A stretch of DNA of 64,000 nucleotides from Clostridiales bacterium (GCA_018365455.1 JAGZJZ010000016.1:77950-141949), one strand, 5' to 3'; counted from the stretch's first letter, positions 52,168 through 61,467 are shown. Numbers and translations: made by a program. Notes: generated by a model not told the origin, from the sequence alone.

Positions 52168-53587
52168 TTTCCCTGAGAATGTCAACACCCGCTGTGATTG
52201 CTTCACAATTCAAATGGGAGTATCCCATAAGTATTTGATTGGAATGGCTGGTGTCAGAGTGTTCCAATAGATAATTTTCAACCGGGTAAATGCGGACGCC
52301 ATGGTGTTCTATTTCCTGTACCAGTTCTTTTGAAAAGTCGGTGTTGTGAAATTGAACGACCATATGCAGTCCGGCAGCCTGCCCGAGAATATGAAACTCA
52401 CCGGCAAATTGTCTTGTTAATTCCCGGATCAGATGGTTTCTGTTTTTGTGATAGTATTTTTTCATTTTCCAGATATGTTTTTCTAAAGAGCCGCCCCGTA
52501 TAAATTCAGCCAGCGTATATTGGGACAGGGCATCCGTGTGCACGTCTGAGTACGTTTTCAGCGTTTTGCAGTCTTTCAATATTGGATCGGGTAGAATCAT
52601 GAATCCCAACCGAATTGCCGGAGTCAATATTTTACTAAAAGAGCCGATATAAATTACCCGTTCCGGGTTCAGCTCATAGAGCGCATTTACCGGCGGTCCC
52701 TCATAGCGAAACTCACTGTCGTAGTCGTCTTCCACCACATAACAATTGTTAGCTTCAGCAAATGACAGCAGAGACAGCCGTCTTTGAATGGGAAGGATTC
52801 CCCCCAGAGGATACTGATGGGATGGGGTTGTATAAATAAAGGAAAGAGGATCAGCAGGGTTGAGAAGCTCCGTTTTGATGCCCCGTTCATCCGTTGGGTG
52901 GGTTTTTATCCTGCATCCTGCTGTGGTTATTACTTTACGAAGTCCCGGATGAGTCGGATCTTCTACGAGAACGTTTTTGTTTTCCTGATTCAGGAGATGG
53001 GCGACCAGGGACAGGCCCTGGGTTGCGCCGGAGGTAATGATAATGCGCTCCGGTGTACAGGAAATACCCCGGGAACGGGACAGATAGCGGGAAATTTCTT
53101 CCCGCAGTGCCCAAACACCGGAAGAGCTGCAATAACCATAGGATGCGGCAGGAAGATTGCTGCAGGTATTCTGATAGAGCTTTGCCCATGCTTTTTGCGG
53201 AAATAATTCCAATGCTGGAACACCGGATCGAAAATCGATTCGCTGCTGTTTTTGAACTTCTTCTTTGTTATTTATACTTTTCTTTCGATTAAATTCGTCT
53301 TCACTCCGATACCCATTTACACTATTCACAGGGAATTTTAAATCCTGCATACCTCCTGATACTACAGTGCCGGAACCATGGTGTCCCTCCAGATATCCTT
53401 CTGCAATCATTTGATTGTATACTTCCAAAATGGTATTTCTGGATACACCTAAATCTTTTGATAGGCGGCGGGTGGAAGGAAGTTTTTCTCCGGATATCAG
53501 AGTTCCATTCAAAATCATTTCCCGAATCCGATTATAAATCTGCCTGTTGAGGGGCATTTTACAATTGCTGTCAATTGCTATCCACAT
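52157..53587 (-). CDS. MocR-type regulator (GntR helix-turn-helix fused to aminotransferase)
   Basis: A 476-residue protein. The first 75 residues are a GntR winged helix (LNRQIYNRIREMILNGTLISGEKLPSTRRLSKDLGVSRNTILEVYNQMIAEGYLEG). The rest is a fold-type I aminotransferase domain with the pyridoxal-phosphate Lys in GSFSKILTPAIRLGF and ITSGATQGLSLVAHLL. MocR proteins usually sense PLP plus a small amine and control vitamin B6, GABA or transport genes. ATG 53587 has AAAGGAT upstream; longer readings add a non-conserved leader. It is divergent from a B3/B4 remnant and an EamA transporter, its probable targets. Confidence 0.9.
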   Translation of the reverse strand: MWIAIDSNCKMPLNRQIYNRIREMILNGTLISGEKLPSTRRLSKDLGVSRNTILEVYNQMIAEGYLEGHHGSGTVVSGGMQDLKFPVNSVNGYRSEDEFNRKKSINNKEEVQKQQRIDFRSGVPALELFPQKAWAKLYQNTCSNLPAASYGYCSSSGVWALREEISRYLSRSRGISCTPERIIITSGATQGLSLVAHLLNQENKNVLVEDPTHPGLRKVITTAGCRIKTHPTDERGIKTELLNPADPLSFIYTTPSHQYPLGGILPIQRRLSLLSFAEANNCYVVEDDYDSEFRYEGPPVNALYELNPERVIYIGSFSKILTPAIRLGFMILPDPILKDCKTLKTYSDVHTDALSQYTLAEFIRGGSLEKHIWKMKKYYHKNRNHLIRELTRQFAGEFHILGQAAGLHMVVQFHNTDFSKELVQEIEHHGVRIYPVENYLLEHSDTSHSNQILMGYSHLNCEAITAGVDILREIIP

Positions 53588-53711
53588 AAAAATATATCCT
53601 TTCGTTAAAGTGGTTCTATAAAAATAGTAGAAAAGTGGAACTGTACAGACCACTTGTGAGATTATAGAATTATAACACACTTTAAAAAATAAAAATATGG
53701 AGGATAACAAA

Positions 53712-53876
53712 ATGATAAAAGTATCAACAGCCGTGAGAGAAGTTTATCCAAATGTCAAATTTGGCATTTTGAAGGTTTATGGATTTCAGGCGAATGCCGG
53801 GATTCCGGTAGAAGCTATGTTTCTTTCTGATGAAGCTGTTATTCCGGATTTGAAAATCCGGTCTGTTGAGGTTTAA
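53712..53876 (+). pseudogene. Short B3/B4-domain remnant, 54 codons
   Basis: The ATG at 53712 follows GGAGG closely (53699-53703) and opens MIKVSTAVREVYPNVKFGILKVYGF, which resembles the start of B3/B4 tRNA-binding-like proteins. Residues NAGIPVEAMFLSDEAVI then resemble a middle segment of the same family, so about 100 codons appear deleted, and the frame stops after IRSVEV. Full members have about 220 residues. It is probably an in-frame deletion product that may still be translated, since the next gene overlaps its stop by one base. Confidence 0.55.
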
Positions 53877-54808
53877 TGAATATGAAATCGAGTTCAGAGA
53901 CCTTCCGTTCTTCTTACTTATATCTTGCAGGAGCCATGTTCATAGCGGGCAGTGCGGTAGTTGCCAGTAAAATCTTAGCAGGCTCCATGCCATCTTTTTT
54001 GGCAACGGAACTTGGCATTTTAGTAGGACTGCTGTTTTTAATTCCTTTGCTGTTCCTTGTAAAGAAAGAAACTTTCCAGACAGATTTAAAAACCAATGCC
54101 ATACTTTTAATCCAGGCTCTTTTCGGTGTGTTTCTCTACCGCATATTCACATTCGTGGGTCTGCAGTATACTTCCGCTGCCAACAGCGGCTTAATTACAA
54201 GCTGTTCGCCGGTAATCGTAGCGCTGCTGGCATTTTTGTTCCTCCGGGAAAAATTAACGATCACACGGATGATCGGCATATTGGTTGTGGTGATCGGGAT
54301 GCTGGCAATTAATATTTATCCCTTTTTAAACAGCAATATGGAAAGCTCAAATGCAGTAAAAGGAAATCTCTTCATACTGTTGGCGGTATTATGTGAGGCT
54401 TTGTTTTCTATTTTGAGTAAAGTATCCTGTAAACCAATGTCCGCTTTGTACCGCACAACGATAATCACTTTTTATGCTTTTATTTTGCTGCTGCCTTTCT
54501 CTGTCTACGATGGATTGCAGTATGACTGGGTGGGCATAGAGCTTTCATCTGTAATTTGCGTGCTTTATTACGGCTTTTTTGTTTCATTTCTCTCTTATGT
54601 GTTCTGGTTTAAAGGGATAGAAAAAGTCCCCGCCAGCAATGCGGCTGTTTTTACCAGTGTGGTTCCGGTCAGCAGCATTGTGTTGTCAGCGGTAGTTTTG
54701 AAAGAAACTGTTATGGCGGTACATATGGTTGGACTGGGGTGTGTGATTGGGGGGATTTTGATATCCTGCCTGGGCTTGGGCAGGAAACGTAAGGGTCTTG
54801 CTGATTGA
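53876..54808 (+). CDS. EamA family (DMT) transporter
   Basis: A 310-residue membrane protein with ten predicted helices in two EamA repeats (SYLYLAGAMFIAGSAVVASKILAG start; GNLFILLAVLCEALFSILSKVSC for repeat two). Each repeat ends with a conserved Pro-Val/Glu region (SGLITSCSPVIVALLAFLFLREKL; SNAAVFTSVVPVSSIVLSAVVLKE). DMT proteins export metabolites or amino acids. TTGAGGT serves either ATG 53876 or 53882. It is translationally linked to the B3/B4 remnant and divergent from the MocR regulator, a common regulator-transporter pairing. Confidence 0.88.
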   Translation: MNMKSSSETFRSSYLYLAGAMFIAGSAVVASKILAGSMPSFLATELGILVGLLFLIPLLFLVKKETFQTDLKTNAILLIQALFGVFLYRIFTFVGLQYTSAANSGLITSCSPVIVALLAFLFLREKLTITRMIGILVVVIGMLAINIYPFLNSNMESSNAVKGNLFILLAVLCEALFSILSKVSCKPMSALYRTTIITFYAFILLLPFSVYDGLQYDWVGIELSSVICVLYYGFFVSFLSYVFWFKGIEKVPASNAAVFTSVVPVSSIVLSAVVLKETVMAVHMVGLGCVIGGILISCLGLGRKRKGLAD

Positions 54809-54823
54809 AGTGAGTTATATTTT

Positions 54824-55666
54824 TTATCGAATTATATCCATAAGTGCCTGAAAAGCAGTACAAAACGCTTCCGGTCCATCTGTCCGTCCTTTTTCCTGCT
54901 CTTCCTGCTCCAGTGTTTTCAGGGCATCAAAATCCACAAGATGAGGTTCCAGGCTGATATATCCGCTGTATCCGCCCATATCCAGTTGTTTCAGGATAGA
55001 GAGAATCTGTCCGTCCCCTTTACCTGCCGGAACAACTTCACCGGTAGCCTTTATGGCATCTTTGATATGAAGATAGGTAATATAGGGTTTCAGCATTTCG
55101 TAAGCCTCCAGGGTGTCCTGGCCGCATTGAATGAAGTTAGCAAAATCAAAGATGGCACCAAAATTTGGACCGTAGAATTCCTTCATCAAATCCAGACAGC
55201 GTATGGCTGTATCGCCGTAGATCCCTTTTTCGTTTTCATGAAGTAAGACCAGGTTTTTCTTTGTGGCATAATTCACCAGCAGTTCCACGCGTTTCAGGAC
55301 CTCATCCCGATAGACCCCGGGAGCGCTGTCTTTGGGAAGATAGAAGCTGAACATCCGGATATAAGGTGTCTCAAAAATTTCAGCCAATTCTGTTATATGC
55401 TGAAATTGTTTAAAGTGGGATGTGAAATCATCCGTAACAGATATTTTTCCAACAGGTGAGCCTATGGCGGAAACAGCAATTCTGTTATGGTCCAGTTCTT
55501 TTTTTACCTGTAATGCCTCAGCAATGGTATAATCTGCAACGCCTTTGTGATTGGCACTGCGGAATTCGATAAAACGTAATTCCAATTCTTTCAAAAGCTT
55601 TATCTGTTTTAATAGGTCGGTATCAATTTCATCTGCGAAACAGGATATCTTTGCATTTTCCAACAT
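54824..55666 (-). CDS. Sugar phosphate isomerase/epimerase (AP-endonuclease-2-like TIM barrel)
   Basis: A 280-residue TIM barrel of the xylose-isomerase-like family. Visible parts are KISCFADEIDTDLLKQIKLLKELELRFIEFRS, VSAIGSPVGKISVTDDF, LVLLHENEKGIYG (metal Glu), FGAIFDFANFIQCG, YLHIKDA (metal His/Asp), and ISLEPHL (metal Glu). These supply the usual divalent-metal ligands for ketose or inosose isomerisation. ATG 55666 has AAAGGAT upstream. It is convergent with the EamA gene and stands alone otherwise. The substrate is unknown; inosose or hydroxypyruvate isomerase-type chemistry is possible. Confidence 0.87.
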   Translation of the reverse strand: MLENAKISCFADEIDTDLLKQIKLLKELELRFIEFRSANHKGVADYTIAEALQVKKELDHNRIAVSAIGSPVGKISVTDDFTSHFKQFQHITELAEIFETPYIRMFSFYLPKDSAPGVYRDEVLKRVELLVNYATKKNLVLLHENEKGIYGDTAIRCLDLMKEFYGPNFGAIFDFANFIQCGQDTLEAYEMLKPYITYLHIKDAIKATGEVVPAGKGDGQILSILKQLDMGGYSGYISLEPHLVDFDALKTLEQEEQEKGRTDGPEAFCTAFQALMDIIR

Positions 55667-55713
55667 AATTCGTAATCCTTTCTTTTTACTTTCCAAATTT
55701 GTTATGTACTCCC

Positions 55714-55751
55714 AAACTAGATATACACTTCAAAACTAGATATACACTTCA
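55714..55751. repeat. Two 19-bp direct repeats at the start of the DUF318 gene
   Basis: AAACTAGATATACACTTCA occurs at 55714-55732 and again immediately at 55733-55751. The second copy abuts the ATG at 55753, leaving no ribosome site. A recent duplication or the scar of a deletion is likely. Confidence 0.85.
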
Positions 55752-55752
55752 A

Positions 55753-56937
55753 ATGGGACAGACAGGGGCTGCCCCGGTATCCCAGGTGGCAGCCAGTGAC
55801 CTGTCATTACTGCGCAATGCCGATGCCCTTGAGGTCAGACGCAGATTTGAGCAAAAGGTTCGCAGTGTATCCCGGTCAGAAGTCCGGCTGCTATCCAGTC
55901 CTGAAATCAAAGTGCTGGTTCGGAAAAGAAGAATATCTCCCTATGTTCCATTTGCTGTCATCACAGGAATTATAGGAATTTTAATACTGTCTGCACCGCT
56001 GCTGGAACAGGGTGGAATATGGTTCAATACCATCCTGACATTATTTATGGGGGTATTTCTGGAGGGAGTTCCCTTTTTATTGCTGGGAGTATTGCTGTCA
56101 TCGGCAATCCAGGTTTTTCTGCCCCAGAGATGGATGGAGCGCGTATTTCCCAGGAATCCCATACTAGGTATGCTGATGGGGATGGCGGGGGGTTTTTTCC
56201 TGCCGGTGTGTGACTGTGCAGCCATACCGGTTTTTAAAAGTCTGCTGAAAAAGGGTGTTCCCATTCAGGCAGCCATTTGTTTTATGGCTGCGGCACCAGT
56301 GGTTAATCCGGTGGTGTTGTTATCTACATATTACGCTTTTAACCTGGATCTTAGGGTTGTGTTTTACAGGCTGGGTTTGGGTATAGTGTGTGCTTTTATT
56401 ATTGGTCTTACTTTCTTTTTCAAAAGGCCAAAACAGCTGTTAAGAGAGGGAACAGAGGATTTTGGCAGCTGCAGCTGCGGGTGTTACGAAGAGAGCGGGG
56501 AACCAAAAGGCATTACCGGTAAATTTCAACTGTTTATGCGCCATGCACAGACAGAGTTCTTTCATGTTGGAAAATATTTAATGATCGGAATCTTCTTCTC
56601 AGCTGTATTTCAGGCGGCTGATCTGAACTGGCTGAAAGGATTTGGAGCAATCAGCATGCCAATAGCGCTTTTAGCTATGATACTGCTTTCATTTTTATTA
56701 TCCTTATGCTCATCCTCGGATGCAGTGGTTGCCAGAAGTATGTCCGGTATGTTTTCCTTTGTGCCGATGATGGGATTCCTGGTTTTTGGACCAATGATGG
56801 ATATCAAAAATCTGCTGATGCTAAACGGCTATTTTAAGAGGACATTTGTGGTGAGGCTGGCAGTCACGACGCTCATTGTCTGCTATGGCGTAATTCTGAT
56901 CTTTGGTTTGCTGGGAGGAGGAGGCGTGGTATTATGA
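55753..56937 (+). CDS. DUF318 (YraQ/ArsP-like) permease
   Basis: A 394-residue permease. A charged, helical 60-residue N-terminus (RNADALEVRRRFEQKVRSVSRSEVRLLSSPEIKVLVRKRR) precedes about eight membrane helices. Family hallmarks are the Cys-x-Cys motif VCDCAAIP (Cys153/Cys155), AAPVVNPVVLLSTYYAF and the CSSSDAVVARS repeat. A cytosolic loop has SCSCGC (Cys240, 242, 244), a likely metal ligand cluster. Reading continues upstream to 55699, but ATG 55753 and that start both lack a Shine-Dalgarno site and sit in direct repeats, so the true 5' end is doubtful. It forms an operon with the TIGR03943 partner and a CobW GTPase. Confidence 0.85.
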   Translation: MGQTGAAPVSQVAASDLSLLRNADALEVRRRFEQKVRSVSRSEVRLLSSPEIKVLVRKRRISPYVPFAVITGIIGILILSAPLLEQGGIWFNTILTLFMGVFLEGVPFLLLGVLLSSAIQVFLPQRWMERVFPRNPILGMLMGMAGGFFLPVCDCAAIPVFKSLLKKGVPIQAAICFMAAAPVVNPVVLLSTYYAFNLDLRVVFYRLGLGIVCAFIIGLTFFFKRPKQLLREGTEDFGSCSCGCYEESGEPKGITGKFQLFMRHAQTEFFHVGKYLMIGIFFSAVFQAADLNWLKGFGAISMPIALLAMILLSFLLSLCSSSDAVVARSMSGMFSFVPMMGFLVFGPMMDIKNLLMLNGYFKRTFVVRLAVTTLIVCYGVILIFGLLGGGGVVL

Positions 56938-57800
56938 AACGTTACTTGAACTACGAAGCGCTGATAGAAGGCGCCTGCTGCCTGTTATTCTCAATCATGA
57001 TGTTTGGGATGGCATACAGCAAAAGTTATCTATTATTTGTAACTCCAAGGATGGAGCCATTTCTGTATTTTACCGGAGTGGTTATGTTGATCTGGGCAAT
57101 ATCCCGTTTCCTGAAGGTGGGAACGCCAAAGTATAAATCCAGTGTGAACAGATGTCTGGTTTTGATGATTCCGCTCATGATTATACTGCTTCCCCATGGA
57201 AACTTTACGTCTCATGCTGCCGTTGGAGGATATTCGAGTGATATATCCAAAAAATCAGATAAGATGCCAGACGGAGGCAGTTCCAAAGAAAGGCAGCCGT
57301 ATGCAGGAGAGACGGAAACGGAAATAGTTCGCTCACAGGATAGAAAAAGAGAAACAGAAGCAGAAAAGGGGAAAGAGGGGAAAACCTCCAATGTACCAAA
57401 TAATCAAAAACAGCAGATTCCAGCAGGATTGGATGAGGCAAACAGAACCATAACGGTTAGCGATGAGGACTTTTATAACTGGCTGCTGCAGCTAAGTTAT
57501 TATCCGGATAAGTATGATGGGTACCAGATCACGATGCATGGGACTGTATACCGGGATGATACTTTGGAAAACAATGAATTTGCTGTGACAAGATTATTGA
57601 TGAGCTGCTGTATCGCGGATCTATCTCCCTGCGGGCCTATTTGTATATGGGATGACGCGGAAAATTTAAAACAGGATAAATGGGTTTCCGTAACGGGAAT
57701 TTTCCATTATAATAAAGAGAAAGGAATTGTAATCCAGGTTACCGGGATTGAGGATGCAGAAAAAGCAGAAAAAGAATATGTCTATCCCTACCGATACTAA
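56934..57800 (+). CDS. TIGR03943/DUF1980 family protein (YcgQ-like)
   Basis: A 288-residue protein. Two to three helices in the first 90 residues are followed by a hydrophilic Lys/Glu/Ser-rich linker (residues 100-165) and a globular domain with YDGYQITMHGTVYRDDTLENNEF and the diagnostic RLLMSCCIADLSPCG motif. These proteins always neighbour DUF318 permeases and are thought to be their partner; the double Cys may bind metal. The ATG overlaps the permease stop (ATGA) with GGAGGAGG just upstream, so the pair is translationally coupled. Confidence 0.87.
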   Translation: MKRYLNYEALIEGACCLLFSIMMFGMAYSKSYLLFVTPRMEPFLYFTGVVMLIWAISRFLKVGTPKYKSSVNRCLVLMIPLMIILLPHGNFTSHAAVGGYSSDISKKSDKMPDGGSSKERQPYAGETETEIVRSQDRKRETEAEKGKEGKTSNVPNNQKQQIPAGLDEANRTITVSDEDFYNWLLQLSYYPDKYDGYQITMHGTVYRDDTLENNEFAVTRLLMSCCIADLSPCGPICIWDDAENLKQDKWVSVTGIFHYNKEKGIVIQVTGIEDAEKAEKEYVYPYRY

Positions 57801-57889
57801 ATAGATAGAAAATAGATAGAAAAGATCAATACATATCTGGAAAAATTGCAAATAAAAATAAAATCAAAGCAATAAGAAAGGAAAATCAA

Positions 57890-58903
57890 ATGACAAAGAT
57901 CAACATAATATCGGGATTTTTAGGTGCAGGGAAAACAACTTTGATTCAGAAATTACTGCGGGAAATATTTCAAGATGAAAAGGTTCTGTTGATTGAAAAT
58001 GAGTTTGGCGAGATTGGAATTGATGGAGGGTTTTTAAAAGGAACCGGAATTGAGATTCGGGAAATAAATTCCGGCTGTATCTGCTGTTCTCTAAAAGGGG
58101 AGTTTTGTAAGGCACTGGAAGAGGCTGTGAAGCAATATAACCCGGATCGCATTCTCATAGAACCTTCCGGGGTGGGGAAACTGTCAGATGTAATTAAAGC
58201 AGTGCAGGAGCTGAAGGATAAACAGTCTGTTACTCTGGAGAACAGCCTTACGGTGGCGGATGTTACGAAATATGTTCTCTATCAAAAGAATTTTGGGGAA
58301 TTTTTTAACGACCAGATCAGGTATGCGGATACGATTCTTTTAAGCCGTACTGATAAAGCAGACAGAGCAAAAATAATGTTGTGCAGGGAAGAATTACGCA
58401 AAGTCAACCCGAAAGCATCCGTAATTACAACGCCTCTGGAAAAATTAAGTGGTGTACAGATACTGGAAGTTATGGAAACGCAGGAAGAGATCATAGACAG
58501 CGGGGAAATAGAGCAGAAAGTTCCCGATGAAAAGTTGGATTCTGTAAAACTCCGTCGCCTGCGCAGTGCACCACGTATATCCCGATTTGACAGTCAGCAT
58601 CATTCTGATGATAAATTCAGCAGTTGGAGCATGGAGACGGCAAATGTGTTCACATATCAGGAGCTGGAGCAGATCTTGAAGGAACTAGATGAAGATAACT
58701 GTTTTATTTTACGCGTGAAAGGGGCAGTGGAAAGTGTAAAAGGAGAGTGGCTTTATTTTAACATGGTGCCCGGAGAGTGGGAAATAAATAAGGGGGAACC
58801 ACAATATACAGGAAAAGTCGTCGTGATCGGGACTTCTTTAGACGTAGATAAACTGCAGCGTTTATTTGAAGGCAGCCAAGCAGGGGTGCCTCTGAAATCC
58901 TGA
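57890..58903 (+). CDS. CobW/COG0523 family metal-chaperone GTPase
   Basis: A 337-residue GTPase. Walker A is GFLGAGKT (9-16), the metal site is G-C-I-C-C (Cys63, Cys65, Cys66), Walker B is ILIEPSGVG, and the guanine motif is SRTDKAD. A C-terminal CobW domain begins near VFTYQELEQIL. COG0523 proteins deliver zinc or other metals to target enzymes, often under metal starvation. AGAAAGGA precedes the ATG; it is 89 bp downstream of the TIGR03943 gene. The link to a DUF318 permease pair suggests a zinc or related metal programme, although no Zur-type operator was recognised. Confidence 0.88.
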   Translation: MTKINIISGFLGAGKTTLIQKLLREIFQDEKVLLIENEFGEIGIDGGFLKGTGIEIREINSGCICCSLKGEFCKALEEAVKQYNPDRILIEPSGVGKLSDVIKAVQELKDKQSVTLENSLTVADVTKYVLYQKNFGEFFNDQIRYADTILLSRTDKADRAKIMLCREELRKVNPKASVITTPLEKLSGVQILEVMETQEEIIDSGEIEQKVPDEKLDSVKLRRLRSAPRISRFDSQHHSDDKFSSWSMETANVFTYQELEQILKELDEDNCFILRVKGAVESVKGEWLYFNMVPGEWEINKGEPQYTGKVVVIGTSLDVDKLQRLFEGSQAGVPLKS

Positions 58904-59019
58904 TGCATTTTCAACTCAGTACCCAGACAGCTTCCGAGAGGAGATAGTCGCATGCTATTCGTCAAATCGCAAAATACACTCCTGTAAGCTAAAAAAATGC
59001 TCATCTTTGTTACATAATC

Positions 59020-59064
59020 AAAATAGTGCCCAGGAATACCGAATTGACGATATTTCCGGGCACT
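59020..59064 (-). terminator. Intrinsic terminator of the rhamnosidase gene
   Basis: On the minus strand AGTGCCCgGGAAATA pairs with TATTCCtGGGCACT across the loop, followed by ATTTTGATT. It lies about 25 bp beyond the stop codon at 59090. Confidence 0.65.
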
Positions 59065-59089
59065 GTGTAGAGCAGATGTTCCAATCAGT

Positions 59090-61264
59090 TTATTTAATCT
59101 TACTATAGAAAAGATAACTGCCTTTTTCCACGGGATATTCTTTTCCATCAATCACGATTTCTGCAGCGACAGGCGTTTCTATTTCATAGCGCCATAATGC
59201 ATCTTCGATTTTCCAGCTGGAACGGATCATGCCGTGACGTGTTTTAAGTTCTGCTTCCAGCCAGTCAAGACGCTTATCCGGTATGGGGGCAATCCGCACT
59301 TTTTCATAGCCGGGGTATTCTTCGACTGGCGTAATTCCAGCTGCCGTACCATAGACCCAGTCCGCAACGGAACCATATGCATAGTGATTATAGGAGTTCA
59401 TATCTTTGCTCCAGAAATCCCCATTTTCTTTAATTCCATCCCAGTGCTCCCAGATTGTAGTTGCACCTTTTGTAATCGGATACAGCCAGGAAGGGTAACT
59501 TTCTCTCAGCAGAAGATCGTATGCCAGCTGTGAGTAGCCGTATTCGCTTAAAACGTGGAGCAGATACGGAGTTCCCACAAAACCGGTCTGAAGCTGTTTC
59601 CCACAACTCTTTACAAGCTCTGCAAGCTGATCCGCAGCAGCCTGGCAGTCAGGGGCAAGTTGAAAATAAGCGGCAAGTACACATTCTGTCTGGGTCTTGT
59701 AGACCGGATAGGCTTTTCGAAACGCGGATACAATTGCAGCGTAGAGTGTCTCATATTCTGCAACATCCTCACCTAAAACCCTGCCGGTTTTTATTACCAG
59801 AGAGGTGGAGTATGCGTAAAACGCAGATGCAATAAAATCTTCCCTGGAGGACCCTTTGTAGCTGCCATCCGGAGCATCCAGACCCAGCCAGTCTCCAAAA
59901 TGGACCCCGCCTGTCCAGAGATATTCATCCTTTGTATGTGTGGTGATATATCCAATCCACTTTTTCATGCACTGGAACTGGTTTTTTAATATTTCATCAT
60001 TGCCATATGCTAAGTAAAGTTCCCAGGGACAAATAGTGGCGGCATCTGCCCAGGCAGCACTGCTAGTGGGATCATCCAGTAAATTAGGAATAACATGACC
60101 CACCTGTCCATCGTCCAGCTGGTCTGCAGCCATATCACCCAGCCATTTTGTAAAGAACTTTTCAACGTCATAATTCAGACATGCCGTCCGGATAAATACC
60201 TGTGCATCTCCAGTCCATCCAAGTCGCTCATCCCGCTGGGGACAATCGGTGGGAACATCCACAAAATTACCCTTCTGCCCCCAGATAATATTATTGAAGA
60301 GTTTATTCAGCAATGGATTTGAGCAGCGTAAAAATCCTGTTCTTTTCATTTCAGAGTGGACCACTACAGCGGTAAAATTCTCTGGTTTTGCGGCGGAGAC
60401 TGCCCCCGGAAATTTATCAATACGGATATAACGGAAGCCAAAGAACGTAAGCTTTGGTTTGTAGGTCTGATGTCCGTCTTTGCAGATATAGTGCAGTTGA
60501 GCCTTAGCGGAACGGTAATTTTCCGTGTAGAAATTGCCATCCTGATCCATGACTTCGGCGTGGGAGATTAAAACTTCATCCCCTGCATTGGCATCTACCT
60601 CTAATTCAATATATCCCGTTACCTCCTGTCCGAAATCAACCACAGTTTCACCGCATGGAGTTGTGAAAATACATGCTGCCGAAACTCTTTCCTGCTCACG
60701 GATTTCCTCACCCTGCTGTGCAATCAGTGTATCAGAAGGACCGTCAAAGGCGGATACTTCTGTTTCTTTTTCAGTTTGAAAAGCAGCATCATAGGTTTCA
60801 CCGTCATATATTTCAGAGAATCGGATATTGCTTTCGGCAGTCGTCCATGTTTCATCCGATATCACTGTTTCTTCACTGCCATTTTCGTAGGCAATGTGAA
60901 GCTGCGCCAGGATTCCGGCAGGATTTTTTTGTAATTCAGACTGTATCTTTGACCCTTCCCATCCCGGCATTCTGCTGCGGTACCAGCCTTTTCCCACGGT
61001 AACCTGGAGCAGATTTTCGCTTCCCAGAAGATCGGTTACATCATACATTTGATATTGAAGCCTCTTTGCGTAAGAAGTCCAGCCTGGTGCAAGAACAAAT
61101 TCACCGACCCGGCTGCCGTTAATCAGGGCTTCATATACACCCAGAGAGGTGATGGTAAGTGTTGCCTTCTTAACTTTTTCAGATGCCTGAAACTCTTTTT
61201 TAAATGTTGGACACACATCCCCCATGTCAAGTGAGGGTTTGATCCATTTTGCCTGCCATTCCAT
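59090..61264 (-). CDS. GH78 alpha-L-rhamnosidase, cytoplasmic
   Basis: A 724-residue glycosidase. It starts directly at the N-terminal beta domain (ASEKVKKATLTITSLGVYEALINGSRVG, APGWTSYAKRLQYQMYDVTDLL, VTVGKGWYRSRMPGW). The second beta domain has GQEVTGYIELEVDANAGDEVLISHAEVMD. The (alpha/alpha)6 catalytic barrel holds the hallmark VPTDCPQRDERLGWTGD and the EHWD and NSYNHYAYGSVADW motifs. It hydrolyses terminal alpha-L-rhamnose with inversion. It is shorter than many relatives (850-1000) because it lacks extra N-terminal domains. GGAGGT precedes the ATG and there is no signal peptide, so it needs imported rhamnosides. It is divergent from an AraC regulator. Confidence 0.92.
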   Translation of the reverse strand: MEWQAKWIKPSLDMGDVCPTFKKEFQASEKVKKATLTITSLGVYEALINGSRVGEFVLAPGWTSYAKRLQYQMYDVTDLLGSENLLQVTVGKGWYRSRMPGWEGSKIQSELQKNPAGILAQLHIAYENGSEETVISDETWTTAESNIRFSEIYDGETYDAAFQTEKETEVSAFDGPSDTLIAQQGEEIREQERVSAACIFTTPCGETVVDFGQEVTGYIELEVDANAGDEVLISHAEVMDQDGNFYTENYRSAKAQLHYICKDGHQTYKPKLTFFGFRYIRIDKFPGAVSAAKPENFTAVVVHSEMKRTGFLRCSNPLLNKLFNNIIWGQKGNFVDVPTDCPQRDERLGWTGDAQVFIRTACLNYDVEKFFTKWLGDMAADQLDDGQVGHVIPNLLDDPTSSAAWADAATICPWELYLAYGNDEILKNQFQCMKKWIGYITTHTKDEYLWTGGVHFGDWLGLDAPDGSYKGSSREDFIASAFYAYSTSLVIKTGRVLGEDVAEYETLYAAIVSAFRKAYPVYKTQTECVLAAYFQLAPDCQAAADQLAELVKSCGKQLQTGFVGTPYLLHVLSEYGYSQLAYDLLLRESYPSWLYPITKGATTIWEHWDGIKENGDFWSKDMNSYNHYAYGSVADWVYGTAAGITPVEEYPGYEKVRIAPIPDKRLDWLEAELKTRHGMIRSSWKIEDALWRYEIETPVAAEIVIDGKEYPVEKGSYLFYSKIK

Positions 61265-61303
61265 AAATTTACCTCCATTTTAAATGTGATAATAAGTGTA
61301 ATA

Positions 61304-61378
61304 TGCAACATCTTGCGATTATAACTGCAATAATAGTGCAATTATAACTTGCAATAGTGTCTTGCAATTAATCTTGCA
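61304..61378. promoter_or_regulatory. Phased TTGCA-like half-site array between rhamnosidase and AraC genes
   Basis: TGC(A) occurs seven times at 61304, 61314, 61326, 61337, 61350, 61363 and 61375, spaced 10-13 bp (mean near one helical turn). Four copies have the longer form CTTGCRAT or CTTGCA. All lie on one strand in the 200-bp divergent region. A co-operative AraC-type activator binding one DNA face is a natural reading; the AraC protein encoded beside it is the candidate. Confidence 0.55.
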
Positions 61379-61467
61379 TCAACTGTATCTTGACTTTCAT
61401 GATACCAGAGAATAAAATGGAAAAAAAGACCTGATTTCTACTTAAATAGGGGGTGAATTTAACTTAT

